The translations under genes and the position numbers were made by a program. DNA of 64,000 bases from JACJWR01 sp964474045 (GTDB lineage: Bacteria > Actinomycetota > Actinomycetes > S36-B12 > UBA10799): assembly GCA_964474045.1 (NCBI GenBank), contig CAYYRC010000009.1:1-64000 (forward strand), read 5' to 3'. A model generated the notes under the pieces. That model did no database searches, was not told where the DNA came from, and saw nothing but the letters and a program-made list of their open reading frames with translations. Position 1 is the stretch's first letter; each line of letters begins with the position of its first letter. Shown piece by piece: positions 43,962 through 53,021 of this stretch.

Positions 43962-44222
43962 GTGGTTGTTCTGCGCACGATGATCGGCGACGAGCTCCGA
44001 TCCCGACGACTGGACCAGGGCCGGACCCTGCGCGACGTCAGCGGAGCGGCGCGTGTCTCGCTGGGCTACCTCAGCGAGGTTGAGCGCGGCCAGAAAGAGG
44101 CCTCGAGCGAGCTTCTCGCCGCTATCTGCGGCGCCCTCGAGGTACCGCTGTCCGATGTTCTTCGGTCGGTGAGCGACAAGGTCGCCCGGGTCGAGTTCCC
44201 GGCCACCCCCCGCCTGGCCTGA
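43962..44222 (+). CDS. clgR: ClgR-type XRE transcriptional regulator
   Basis: An 86-residue helix-turn-helix protein with core LRDVSGAARVSLGYLSEVERGQKEAS, which matches the ClgR DNA-recognition segment. ClgR activates clp protease and related proteostasis genes in actinobacteria. GAGGAGG lies 6 bases before the GTG, a strong ribosome-binding site, and an ECF-type promoter candidate is upstream. ClgR orthologues are usually 100-130 residues and end in Ala-Ala for ClpP-dependent turnover; this one is shorter and ends PRLA. It normally follows cinA or pgsA on the same strand; here it is inverted and convergent with cinA. Confidence 0.82.
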   Translation: MVVLRTMIGDELRSRRLDQGRTLRDVSGAARVSLGYLSEVERGQKEASSELLAAICGALEVPLSDVLRSVSDKVARVEFPATPRLA

Positions 44223-44254
44223 CTCCCATCCCGGCCTAGCCTGACTCGCATCCC
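44217..44254. repeat. Short direct repeat at the clgR/cinA junction
   Basis: A 16-base sequence (GCCTGACTCCCATCCC, 44217-44232) recurs with one mismatch at 44239-44254, a period of 22 bases. The first copy covers the clgR stop codon. It may be a small duplication left by the rearrangement that inverted clgR. Confidence 0.6.
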
Positions 44255-44268
44255 AGTCTGCTGCGCGA

Positions 44269-44778
44269 TCAGTGCGAGCCGCCGGGGGCCAGCGATGCCA
44301 GCGCCAGCCCCAAGGCCTCGTCCACCGCGGCGGCGCGGACGGCGGCTCTGCCACCTTTCAGCTGAAGCGATCGGACGTAGGCCGTGCGAACACCCTGCAC
44401 ACTCATGTCGATCCCAATGAACACTGTGCCTGGGAGTGCCATGCCCTGGGCGTCCGGACCCGCCGCACCCGTGGTGCTGATGCCCACATCCGCCCCGAGC
44501 CGCTCCCGCACACCGCGAGCCATCTGCGCCGCCACCTCGGCGTCCACCGGACCGCGCTCGGCGAGCAGCGCCGCATCCACGCCCAGCAGCTTCGCCTTCA
44601 CGTCGGTGGCATAGGCGACTATGCCGCCACGGAAGACATTGGAGGCCCCCGGCACGGCCACCACGGCGGCCGCGACCAGCCCGCCCGTAAGCGACTCCGC
44701 CGTCGCCAGCCAGAGCCCGCGTCGCCCCAGCTCGTCCACCAGGTCGGATGCTCCGGCCCGCTCCGCCGAACTCGTCAC
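44269..44778 (-). CDS. cinA: CinA-family nicotinamide-nucleotide amidase (PncC type)
   Basis: A 169-residue protein consisting only of the CinA C-terminal domain, which deamidates nicotinamide mononucleotide to nicotinic acid mononucleotide. Motifs: ATAESLTGGL (catalytic-type Ser29), VPGASNVFRGGIVAYATDVKAKLLGV, GISTTGAAGPD and PGTVFIGI. The N-terminal MoCF-like domain of full CinA is absent, as is common in actinobacteria. Start overlaps the pgsA stop by 4 bases (ATGA), so it is the last gene of the rnj-to-cinA minus-strand run. Confidence 0.9.
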   Translation of the reverse strand: MTSSAERAGASDLVDELGRRGLWLATAESLTGGLVAAAVVAVPGASNVFRGGIVAYATDVKAKLLGVDAALLAERGPVDAEVAAQMARGVRERLGADVGISTTGAAGPDAQGMALPGTVFIGIDMSVQGVRTAYVRSLQLKGGRAAVRAAAVDEALGLALASLAPGGSH

Positions 44779-45395
44779 CCGACGCCCCGGACCGTCTTCC
44801 CCTGCCGCAGCCGAACCGCCCGCACCGCATAGTCGATACCGGTTACCACAGTGAGAACCACCGCGATTCCCATTACGACCTCGGCCACGACTTCGGCCGC
44901 TCCGGACAGCGGCAGCAGGTAGAGCACGATTGCCAGAATCTGGGCGGCCGTCTTCGCCTTGCCGCCGCGGCTAGCCGCGATCACGCCAGAGTTGATCACC
45001 CAGAACCGCAACAGAGTAACGGCGATCTCGCGCACCAGGATGACGACCGTGACCCACCACGGCAACTCGCCGATGACGGACAGTCCGATGAGGGCTGTGC
45101 CGGTCAGCAGCTTGTCGGCGATGGGGTCGGCGATCTTCCCGAACGTCGTGACGATGTGACGTTTCCGGGCGTAGTAGCCGTCCAGCCAATCCGTGATCGA
45201 GGCGACGATGAAGATCACCGTCGCCAGCAGGCGGCCGGTGGTGTCGGCGCCGCCGTCTGACATCAGGGCGATGCCGAACGGGACCACGAGCACCAGTCGG
45301 AAGGCGGTCAGGGCGTTGGGGAGGTTGACCAGTCCCGAGTTGCTCGTGGGAAAGGCGAGCGCATCCGCCCGCGGCGGCTTGGCCTGCGGGCTCAC
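44775..45395 (-). CDS. pgsA: CDP-diacylglycerol-glycerol-3-phosphate phosphatidyltransferase
   Basis: A 206-residue membrane enzyme of the CDP-alcohol phosphatidyltransferase family that makes phosphatidylglycerol phosphate. The full motif D72-G-x2-A-R-x8-G-x3-D90-x3-D94 is visible in LDGYYARKRHIVTTFGKIADPIAD. About five to six helices are predicted. It overlaps rimO by 4 bases at its start and cinA by 4 at its end. Its place next to rimO and ftsK is conserved in actinobacteria. Phosphatidylinositol-phosphate synthase is a possible alternative in this family, but position favours PgsA. Confidence 0.92.
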   Translation of the reverse strand: MSPQAKPPRADALAFPTSNSGLVNLPNALTAFRLVLVVPFGIALMSDGGADTTGRLLATVIFIVASITDWLDGYYARKRHIVTTFGKIADPIADKLLTGTALIGLSVIGELPWWVTVVILVREIAVTLLRFWVINSGVIAASRGGKAKTAAQILAIVLYLLPLSGAAEVVAEVVMGIAVVLTVVTGIDYAVRAVRLRQGKTVRGVG

Positions 45396-46789
45396 CGGGC
45401 GACCTCCGCGATCAGGTCGGCCCCCTCGCTGTCGATGAAGCGCACATCGAGCACATCACCCACCGACACATCAATGGCAGTCGTCGGGCGCAGCGTCGTG
45501 GTGGCGTCCTCGGGTCCCTGGTGGGCGCACCGGCCCTCAGCTCCGGACCCGTCGGCGGCGACCGACTCCACCAGCATCCTCCCCAAGTGGCCGATGCGGG
45601 CCTCGGCCGCATCAGCCATGACCGCATCGGCCAGGCTCGCGATGCTGTCAACCCGCGCAGCCACCTCTGCCGGGTCGAGGTGCCCCGGCAGCGACGCCGC
45701 CTCGGTTCCGTCCTCGTCGGAGTAGCCGAACACGCCGATGGCATCCAGGCGGGAGGCCGACAGGAACTCGGCGAGCTCGGCCAACTCCTGCTCGGTCTCG
45801 CCAGGGAAGCCGATGATGAAGTTCGATCGCAGGCCGGCCTGGGGCGCCTCAGCTCGGATCCGATCGATCAGATCCAGGAACGCAGCCCCGTCGCCGTAGC
45901 GGCGCATGCGCCGCAGCACCGCGCGCGAGGCGTGCTGGAAGCTGAGGTCGAAGTACGGGGCGACACCAGGCGTGCGGGCAACCGCGGAGATCAGCCCCGG
46001 GCGCATCTCGGCGGGTTGCAGGTACGACACCCGGACCCACTCCAGGCCCGGCACGGCCCCGAGCTCCGGCAGCAACCCCTCCAGCAGCCGCAGATCCCCC
46101 AGGTCCTTGCCGTAGGAGGTGCTGTTCTCGCTGACGAGCACAACCTCCCGGACGCCGTCGGCCGCCATGGCGCGCACATCGGCAAGCACGTCCGCCGGGC
46201 GTCGCGACACGAAGGCACCGCGAAAGGAGGGGATGGCGCAGAAGGTGCAGCGGCGGTCGCAGCCCGAGGCGAGCTTCACCGGCGCGCTGGGTCCGGTGCC
46301 GAGCAGGCGGTGCCCGCCGAGCACCTCGTGACCAGGCGCGGCGGGCCCTGATCCGGATCGCTCGATCGGGCTGATCGGCAGCAGGCGGCGACGGTCGGAG
46401 GGCAACCTCGGCTCGGGCGGCCGACCGGCCAGGATGTCCTGCAGGCGCTCAGAGATGGCCGGGTAGTCGTCGAAGCCGAGGACTGTGGCTTCTGGCAGCT
46501 CGGCGGCCAACTGCGCACCGTAACGCTCGGCCATGCAGCCGACTGCCACGACGGCTGGGCCGTCGCCGTCGGCATCATCGGCAGCGGCCAGGATCGTCTG
46601 CACGCTCTCCGCCTTGGCCTGCTCGATGAACCCGCAGGTGTTCACGAGGACGACGTCGGCGTCCTCGTCGTCGGCAACCAGGCGCCAGCCGTCGGCGGCC
46701 AGGCGCCCGGCGAGCGCCTCGGAGTCGACGTCGTTGCGGGCGCAGCCGAGGGTGAGCAGGGACACCCGACGCGGCGTCGGCTCGGTCAC
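45392..46789 (-). CDS. rimO: Ribosomal protein S12 methylthiotransferase RimO
   Basis: A 465-residue radical-SAM methylthiotransferase that modifies an aspartate of ribosomal protein S12. The N-terminal UPF0004 domain carries cluster cysteines C16, C52 and C85; the radical SAM domain has C177-DRR-C181-TF-C184; a TRAM domain ends the protein (about 395-465). The segment LGCARNDVDSE is typical of RimO rather than MiaB. Start GTG 46789 overlaps the ftsK stop (GTGA). An extra Gly/Pro-rich stretch (about 140-170) between domains is longer than usual. Confidence 0.94.
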   Translation of the reverse strand: MTEPTPRRVSLLTLGCARNDVDSEALAGRLAADGWRLVADDEDADVVLVNTCGFIEQAKAESVQTILAAADDADGDGPAVVAVGCMAERYGAQLAAELPEATVLGFDDYPAISERLQDILAGRPPEPRLPSDRRRLLPISPIERSGSGPAAPGHEVLGGHRLLGTGPSAPVKLASGCDRRCTFCAIPSFRGAFVSRRPADVLADVRAMAADGVREVVLVSENSTSYGKDLGDLRLLEGLLPELGAVPGLEWVRVSYLQPAEMRPGLISAVARTPGVAPYFDLSFQHASRAVLRRMRRYGDGAAFLDLIDRIRAEAPQAGLRSNFIIGFPGETEQELAELAEFLSASRLDAIGVFGYSDEDGTEAASLPGHLDPAEVAARVDSIASLADAVMADAAEARIGHLGRMLVESVAADGSGAEGRCAHQGPEDATTTLRPTTAIDVSVGDVLDVRFIDSEGADLIAEVAR

Positions 46790-49371
46790 CCGTCGCCGCG
46801 CAGGTCCGCGATGACATCAGGCAAGTCGTCGGGCGTGACGAGGACCTCGCGCGCCTTGCTGCCCTCGGACGGCCCGACGATGCCGCGAGTCTCCATCAGG
46901 TCCATCAGCCGCCCCGCCTTGGCGAAGCCGACGCGCAGCTTGCGCTGGAGCATGGACGTGCTGCCGAACTGCGAGGTCACCACCAGCTCGATGGCGCTGC
47001 ACAGCAGGTCCAGGTCGTCGCCGATGTCCTCGTCGACGTCGGCCCGAGTTGCCGCGGGAGCCACGACGTCCTCGCGGAACTGCGGCGCCATCTGCTCCTT
47101 GCAGTGCTCGACCACGGCGTGGATCTCGTTGGCGGGGATGAAGGCGCCCTGCAGTCGGATGGGCTTGCTCGACCCCATGGGAAGGAAGAGGCCGTCGCCC
47201 TGCCCGACGAGCTTGTCCGCACCTGGCTGATCCAGGATGACGCGACTGTCGGTGACGCTCGACGTCGCGAACGCCAGCCGGCTCGGCACATTCGCCTTGA
47301 TCAGCCCGGTCACGACGTCCACGCTGGGCCGCTGGGTGGCGAGCACCAGGTGGATGCCGGCAGCTCGGGCGAGCTGGGTGATGCGGACGATCGCGTCCTC
47401 GACATCGCGCGGCGCCACCATCATCAGATCGGCCAATTCGTCGACGATCACCACGAGGTATGGGTAGGGCGCCAGGACGCGCTGGCTGCCCGCCGGCGGG
47501 GTGATCCTCCCCTGCCGGACGGCCTTGTTGAACTCGTCGATGTGCCGGAAGCCGAACGCCGCAAGGTCGTCGTAGCGGGTGTCCATCTCCTTCACCACCC
47601 ACTGCAGCGCATCGGCGGCCCGCTTGGGGTTGGTGATGATGGGCGTGATGAGGTGCGGGACGCCCTCGTACGCGGTCAGCTCGACCCGCTTGGGGTCGAT
47701 CAGGATCAGGCGCACCTCCTCCGGCGTGGCCCGCATGAGGATCGAGGTGATGAGGGTGTTGATGCAGGACGACTTGCCCGCGCCGGTGGCGCCAGCCACC
47801 AGCAGGTGCGGCATCCGGGCGAGGTTCGCGGTGACGAAGCCGCCCTCGACGTCCTTGCCCAGGCCCACCACCATCGGGTGCGAGTCACTGGTGGCCACCG
47901 CGCTGTTGAGCACGTCGGCCAGCGACACGATCTCACGGTCCGCGTTGGGGATTTCGATTCCGATCGCGGACTTGCCGGGGATGGGCGAGAGGATGCGGAC
48001 GTCGGCGCTGGCCACGGCGTAGGCGATGTTCTTGCTGAGCGCGGTGACGCGCTCGACCTTGACGCCCGGGCCCAGCTCGACCTCGTAGCGGGTGACGGTG
48101 GGCCCACGGGTGTAGCCGGTGACCGCTGCGTTGATCTCGAACTGCTCGAGCACCTCGGTGAGGGCGTCGACGACGCGCTCGTTGGCGCGGGTGCCCGACT
48201 TCGGCGGCGGCCCCGGCACCAGCAGGTCGGCTGACGGCAGCGTGTAGAGCACGTCCCCGGACAGCGGCAGTTGCTGCGGCTCCCGCGGCCTGGGATGCGG
48301 AGCCGGGACATCGCTCGCGCCCGCTGCGGAGGACGGGTTCTCGGTGTCGACCGACGTGCCCGGCTGACCCTCGTCAGCGGTTGCCGGCGACCGCCGGGCG
48401 GGGGTCGCCAGCTCGGAGTCCGCCGTGTCAAAAGCCTCGGCGGCCACGTCCAGGGGATCGGCGCCGACAGGCCTCGCCGACCGGCGCCGGGACGTCTCGG
48501 ACGCGCCTTTCGGTCGGGGCTGGACGCTCACGGCGCTCTCGAACGGCTCCTGGCCCAACGCGTCGTGCCGAGACCCGTCGCCATCGTCGGCCAGGGCGCT
48601 GGCGGCTGCGAGGTTCCCACGCGACCGCCGTCGGGGGGAGGCGGACCTGTGCCGCAGCCGCGCGACTGCGCCGCGGGCCTTCCGGACGGCCTGGGCCGGG
48701 GTGGTGGCGGTGATCATCAAGGCTCCCGCGACGTACAGCGCGATCATTGCGATCATCGTGACGGCCGTTCCCACGGCGGATGCCAGCGGCGCGGTGACCG
48801 CCCATCCCAGCCAGCCGGCGCCATCGCGGATACCGGTCCCCGAGCTCGGCTGGGGCACCCCGGCGGCACAGTGCCAGGTACCGAGGAGCGCGACGACCAC
48901 AAGGATCCAGCCCACAGCTTCCGGACGCGTCATGCGATGGTCCGGTGAGCGCCACAGCACGACGGCGCCGATGAGCAGCCCGAACGGAACCACGACCGCG
49001 AGCCGTCCGGCCGCGCCCATCACGATCGAGTCCACCAGGCCCAGCCCCGGCAGCTGGATGTCCGTGAACACGGCAAGCCCCGACACAACCGCCGCCAACA
49101 GGAGCAGCAGCGCCGTGCCGTCGTAGCGGTGCCGCTGCGACGAGTCGGCGCGCGTCACCTTCCGGACGATGTTGCCGGTCAACGTGGCGACGGCCATCCA
49201 GGCGCTGCGCACGAGCCGCGCGATCGCGGCCAGCACGGAGCTGAAGGTCGATCCCCCGCCCGATCCGGGATCCCCGCCGGCCGAACCCATTCCGCCACCT
49301 GCTGCGCGTGGCGCGGCGGCCGATCCCGGGCGGGTCCGGGTCGGGCGTGACGTCGAGGACTTGGTTGCCAT
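46786..49371 (-). CDS. ftsK: DNA translocase FtsK/SpoIIIE
   Basis: An 861-residue septal DNA pump. The N-terminus is basic and disordered (about 1-55), followed by four membrane helices (about 85-245) and a linker. The RecA-like motor has Walker A AGATGAGKSS with Lys533, Walker B VVIVDELADLMM and ATQRPSVDVVTGLIKANVPSRLAFA. The C-terminal gamma winged helix (SQFGSTSMLQRKLRVGFAKAGRLMDLM-type; key part FAKAGRLMD) reads orienting sequences. ATG 49371 begins MATKSSTSRPTR; upstream in-frame ATG is less likely. The stop is shared with the rimO start region. A TACCAT hexamer lies 9 bases before the ATG. Confidence 0.95.
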   Translation of the reverse strand: MATKSSTSRPTRTRPGSAAAPRAAGGGMGSAGGDPGSGGGSTFSSVLAAIARLVRSAWMAVATLTGNIVRKVTRADSSQRHRYDGTALLLLLAAVVSGLAVFTDIQLPGLGLVDSIVMGAAGRLAVVVPFGLLIGAVVLWRSPDHRMTRPEAVGWILVVVALLGTWHCAAGVPQPSSGTGIRDGAGWLGWAVTAPLASAVGTAVTMIAMIALYVAGALMITATTPAQAVRKARGAVARLRHRSASPRRRSRGNLAAASALADDGDGSRHDALGQEPFESAVSVQPRPKGASETSRRRSARPVGADPLDVAAEAFDTADSELATPARRSPATADEGQPGTSVDTENPSSAAGASDVPAPHPRPREPQQLPLSGDVLYTLPSADLLVPGPPPKSGTRANERVVDALTEVLEQFEINAAVTGYTRGPTVTRYEVELGPGVKVERVTALSKNIAYAVASADVRILSPIPGKSAIGIEIPNADREIVSLADVLNSAVATSDSHPMVVGLGKDVEGGFVTANLARMPHLLVAGATGAGKSSCINTLITSILMRATPEEVRLILIDPKRVELTAYEGVPHLITPIITNPKRAADALQWVVKEMDTRYDDLAAFGFRHIDEFNKAVRQGRITPPAGSQRVLAPYPYLVVIVDELADLMMVAPRDVEDAIVRITQLARAAGIHLVLATQRPSVDVVTGLIKANVPSRLAFATSSVTDSRVILDQPGADKLVGQGDGLFLPMGSSKPIRLQGAFIPANEIHAVVEHCKEQMAPQFREDVVAPAATRADVDEDIGDDLDLLCSAIELVVTSQFGSTSMLQRKLRVGFAKAGRLMDLMETRGIVGPSEGSKAREVLVTPDDLPDVIADLRGDG

Positions 49372-49449
49372 AGTGCCCCGATGGTATCCGCCAGGCCCGA
49401 CACATCCCGTTGGGAACACGCGCCGGGGTCCGGGCGCTCCCGGGCGGCG

Positions 49450-51144
49450 CTACTCCTCGATGACCACCGGGATGATCATCGGCCGGCGGCGATGCTGGCC
49501 GCTCACCCACCGTCCCACCACGCGGCGCGTGATCTGCTGCAGCTGGTGACGGTCGCTGCCGCCTTCGCGCATCGCGTCCTCGAGCGCGCCGCGGACACGG
49601 TCGGCGACATCCCCGAACACGTCATCGTCCTCGCTGAAGCCGCGGGCATGGAACTCCGGACCCACCGCCACCTTGCCGGCGACCGCGTCTACCACCACGA
49701 AGACCGAGATGAAGCCCTCCTCACCCAGGATCCTGCGGTCGGTCATGGCGGCTTCGCTGATGTCGCCCACGCTGGATCCGTCGACGTAGACGTAGCCGCA
49801 GGGAACGGCGCCGGCGACGCTCACGCGGCCCTTGCGCAGGTCCACGACCATCCCATCGTCGACCACCACGATCTGATCTTCCGGGACACCGGACCTGGCG
49901 GCGAGCCTGGCGTTGGCCCGCAGATGGCGCGGCTCGCCGTGCACGGGCATGACGGCCTTCGGCTTGACTACGTTGTAGACGTACATCAGCTCGCCCGCGG
50001 CGGCATGCCCGGACACGTGCACGAAGGCGTTGCCCTGGTGCACCACGCGGGCGCCCAACCTGGTCAAGCCGTTGATCACGCGGTTCACAGAGTTCTCATT
50101 GCCGGGGATCATCGACGACGCGAGCACGATCGTGTCGCCGGGCCCGACCGCGATCCGGTGGTCCCGGTGCGCGATGCGGCTGAGCACGGCCATGGGTTCG
50201 CCCTGCGACCCCGTGCAGATGAGCACGACCTCATCGTCGGGGAACTCGTCGATCCGGTCGGCGGCGACCAGCGTGCTGCCCGGGATCCGCAGATAGCCCA
50301 GATCGCGGGCCACGTTCATGTTGCGCACCATCGAGCGTCCGATGAAGGCGACCTTGCGGCCATGGGCAGCGGCGGCGTTGATGATCTGCTGCACGCGGTG
50401 GATGTGCGAGGCGAAGCAGGCCACGATGATCCGGCCGTCGGTCTCGTCGAAGACCTGTTCGAGCACCGGCTGGATGTCGCCCTCGGAACGGATGAAGCCC
50501 GGCACCTCGGCGTTCGTCGAGTCGACCAGCAATAGATCCACGCCGGCGTCGCCCAGGCGCGCCAGAGCGTTGAGGTCGGTGATCCGGCCGTCCAGCGGCA
50601 GCTGATCCATCTTGAAGTCACCGGTGTGCACGACTGTGCCCGCCCCCGTGGTGATAGCGACCGCCAGGGCGTCCGGGATGGAGTGGTTGACGGCCACGAA
50701 CTCGACGCTGAAGGGGCCGAGTTGTTCGCGCTGGCCCTCGCGGACCTCCAACGTGTAGGGCTTGATGCGGTACTCGCGCAGCTTCGCCTCGATCAGGGCC
50801 AGCGTCAGCCTGGAGGCGATGATCGGGATGTCCTCGCGCTCACGCAGCAGATAGGGCACGGCGCCGATGTGATCCTCGTGCCCGTGGGTGAGGATCACGG
50901 CCTCCACATCGTCCAGGCGATCGCGGATGTAGTCGAAGTCGGGCAGGATCAAGTCGATGCCGGGCTGGTCCTCCTCCGGGAACAGCACGCCGCAGTCGAC
51001 GATGAGCAGGCGGCCTTCATACTCGAAGACGGTCATGTTCCGGCCGATCTCGCCCAGGCCGCCGAGGGCGACGATGCGCAAGGTTCCGGGCTCCAGCGGC
51101 GCCGGCAGGCCGATGCCGGGGTGCGGGTGCGCGGCGCCGCTCAT
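49450..51144 (-). CDS. rnj: Ribonuclease J
   Basis: A 564-residue metallo-beta-lactamase/beta-CASP ribonuclease with 5'-exonuclease and endonuclease activity in RNA decay and rRNA maturation. The zinc site is TH87-G-H89-E-D91-H92 and further ligands are in VNHSIPD, HTGDFKMDQ and HVSGHAA; beta-CASP motifs are LLVDSTNAEVPG and ICTGSQGEPMA. It overlaps dapA by 4 bases at its start, a conserved actinobacterial arrangement. ftsK follows 78 bases after its stop. Confidence 0.95.
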   Translation of the reverse strand: MSGAAHPHPGIGLPAPLEPGTLRIVALGGLGEIGRNMTVFEYEGRLLIVDCGVLFPEEDQPGIDLILPDFDYIRDRLDDVEAVILTHGHEDHIGAVPYLLREREDIPIIASRLTLALIEAKLREYRIKPYTLEVREGQREQLGPFSVEFVAVNHSIPDALAVAITTGAGTVVHTGDFKMDQLPLDGRITDLNALARLGDAGVDLLLVDSTNAEVPGFIRSEGDIQPVLEQVFDETDGRIIVACFASHIHRVQQIINAAAAHGRKVAFIGRSMVRNMNVARDLGYLRIPGSTLVAADRIDEFPDDEVVLICTGSQGEPMAVLSRIAHRDHRIAVGPGDTIVLASSMIPGNENSVNRVINGLTRLGARVVHQGNAFVHVSGHAAAGELMYVYNVVKPKAVMPVHGEPRHLRANARLAARSGVPEDQIVVVDDGMVVDLRKGRVSVAGAVPCGYVYVDGSSVGDISEAAMTDRRILGEEGFISVFVVVDAVAGKVAVGPEFHARGFSEDDDVFGDVADRVRGALEDAMREGGSDRHQLQQITRRVVGRWVSGQHRRRPMIIPVVIEE

Positions 51145-52040
51145 GCGACCATCGACATTCCGGCAGCGGCCAGATCTGCGAGCAGGCGTTCCTTCTGTCC
51201 CTCGTCGGCGGGCAGCAGCGGCAGCCGCGGGGGGCCGGCCGGCAGACCCCGCAACTCGAGCGCAGCCTTAGTCAGCGTCACAGCGGGGGCGCGGAACAGA
51301 CCCACGGCCACCGGCTCGGAGTCGTAGAAGATGGTGGTGGCGGTCCGGGTGTCCCCGGCGCCGAAGGCCGACAGCATGGAGCGCAGGCGGTCGGCGATCA
51401 GATGCCCGGCGACGCTGACGAAGCCCACTGCGCCGATCGAGAGGAACGGCAGGTTCAGGGCGTCGTCGCCGGAGTACCAGAGCAGGTCCGAGGCCCGCAG
51501 GACGGCGGTCGCTGCGGCCAGGTCCGCCTTGGCGTCCTTCACCGCGACGATGCGCGGGTGCTCTGCCGCGCGGAGCAGCGTGTCCACGCCGATGGGGACC
51601 GCCGACCGGCCGGGGATGTCGTAGAGCATGACGGGGAGCTCCGTGGCATCGGCGATGGCGGTGAAGTGCGCCAGGATGCCCTCTTGGGAGGGCTTGGAGT
51701 AGTAGGGCGTCACGACGAGCAGGCCGTCGGCGCCGGCCGCTTCCGCCTGCCGCGCGAGCTCGATGCTGTGCCTGGTGTCGTTTGTGCCCACGCCGGCGAT
51801 GAGCGGGACGTCCGGGCCCACAGTGGAGCGGACAGCCCGCAGCAGCTCGGCCTTCTCTTCGTCGGTCGTGGTCGGTGCCTCGCCAGTGGTGCCGTTGAGG
51901 ACGAGGCCATCGTTGCCCAAGTCGATCAGGTGCTGCGCCAGCCGTGCGGCCCCGTCAAGATCGACCTCGTGGTCGGCCGTCATCGGCGTGATCATCGCCG
52001 TGTGCACGGCTCCCAGCGAGGGGGTCGAGAGGTTCGGCAT
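51141..52040 (-). CDS. dapA: 4-Hydroxy-tetrahydrodipicolinate synthase
   Basis: A 299-residue lysine/diaminopimelate enzyme that condenses pyruvate with aspartate semialdehyde. The Schiff-base Lys168 (IVAVKDAK), Tyr140 (MLYDIPGR) and the GTTGEAPT loop are present, and TPYYSKPSQEG carries the second active-site Tyr. Full length. A TAGCCT hexamer ends 7 bases before the ATG, so the message is nearly leaderless. The 191 bases upstream contain a tandem 22-base repeat before the thyX stop. dapA overlaps rnj by 4 bases. Confidence 0.95.
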   Translation of the reverse strand: MPNLSTPSLGAVHTAMITPMTADHEVDLDGAARLAQHLIDLGNDGLVLNGTTGEAPTTTDEEKAELLRAVRSTVGPDVPLIAGVGTNDTRHSIELARQAEAAGADGLLVVTPYYSKPSQEGILAHFTAIADATELPVMLYDIPGRSAVPIGVDTLLRAAEHPRIVAVKDAKADLAAATAVLRASDLLWYSGDDALNLPFLSIGAVGFVSVAGHLIADRLRSMLSAFGAGDTRTATTIFYDSEPVAVGLFRAPAVTLTKAALELRGLPAGPPRLPLLPADEGQKERLLADLAAAGMSMVA

Positions 52041-52111
52041 GGTGACCAGGCTACCTGTGCGCGCTCACGGCGCCGCGCATCATCGCCGCCCGTGGCGCCT
52101 GGAGGGCGGCG

Positions 52112-52212
52112 GGCGCGTGGCTGGCGGGTGCCTGGCGCGTGGCTGGCGGGTGCCTGGCGCGTGGCTGGCGGGCGCCCCTGGCGCGTGGCTGGCGGGTGCC
52201 TGGCGCGTGGCC
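52112..52212. repeat. Tandem 22-bp repeat between thyX and dapA (about 4.5 copies)
   Basis: Units lie at 52112-52133, 52134-52155, 52156-52179 (24 bases, with a two-base insertion and a substitution), 52180-52201 and a partial one at 52202-52212. Each begins GGCGCGTGGCTGGCGGG. Copies 1, 2 and 4 are identical. The array starts 20 bases after the thyX stop and ends about 70 bases before the dapA start. No stop-free gene is implied. It may be transcribed as the thyX 3' end. Confidence 0.9.
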
Positions 52213-52231
52213 GTATCCGGTCCGTGGGGGC

Positions 52232-52960
52232 CTACGGCTGCACCCGGCCGTGGGCTTCGAACGCGGCGTGCGTGAGCGGCATGAGCCGCGCCCACTCGGC
52301 CTCCATCTGCTCGGCGACCATCTCGATCTCGCGCTGCGGGAACGAGGGGTTGCGCGAGGACTCGCGGGCGGTTCGCAGCGACAGGAAGTTCATCAGGGCC
52401 CGGGCGTTCATTGTCACGTACATGGACGAGTAGGTCCCGACGGGGAGCACGACGCGCGCGACCTCGCGCGCGACTCCCGCAGCCAGCATCTGCTGGTAGG
52501 CCTCGTAGGCCTGGGTGCAGGACTGCTTGACCGCCTCGGTCACCAGTTGGTGCTGCTCCGGGGTGCCGTCGACGAACTCGTAATGACCCGGCTTGCCCTG
52601 CTGGACCAGCTTTCGCTCGGGTCCCGGTACGTAGAAGACGGGGCGCAGCTCTCGATAGCGGCCGGACTCCTCGTTATACGAAGCGATTCGGTGGCGCATG
52701 AACTCCCTGAACACAAAGATCGGCGCCTGCACGAAGAACGTCATCGAGTTGTGCTCGAACGGCGAGCCGTGGCGGTCGCGCATGAGGTAGTTGATGAGAC
52801 CCGCCGACCGCGAGGCGTCGGCCTCGACGTCGGCCAACGACTGCTCGCCCTTGGTCGACACCCGGGCCGCGAAGAGCACGTCGGCATCGCTGGCGGAGGC
52901 CTTGACCAGTTCCACGGTCATGTCGGAGCGGAACTCGATCGGTGCAGCGCTGTCAGCCAT
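52232..52960 (-). CDS. thyX: Flavin-dependent thymidylate synthase
   Basis: A 242-residue ThyX that methylates dUMP using FADH2 and methylenetetrahydrofolate. The signature RHRxxSxNExSxR is complete at residues 89-101 (RHRIASYNEESGR). Also present are SPFEHNSMTFFVQAPIFV and MNARALMNFLSLR. The frame is open further upstream, but ATG 52960 (MADSAAPIEF) begins the family match; a TAGGGT hexamer ends 7 bases upstream. Together with dapA and dapB it marks the conserved actinobacterial dap-thyX region. Confidence 0.95.
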   Translation of the reverse strand: MADSAAPIEFRSDMTVELVKASASDADVLFAARVSTKGEQSLADVEADASRSAGLINYLMRDRHGSPFEHNSMTFFVQAPIFVFREFMRHRIASYNEESGRYRELRPVFYVPGPERKLVQQGKPGHYEFVDGTPEQHQLVTEAVKQSCTQAYEAYQQMLAAGVAREVARVVLPVGTYSSMYVTMNARALMNFLSLRTARESSRNPSFPQREIEMVAEQMEAEWARLMPLTHAAFEAHGRVQP

Positions 52961-53021
52961 GTGCCACACCCTAGGACCTGAGTCGTCCGCCAGCCCGCGA
53001 ACCCCTCCCCCCCTCCCCCGC

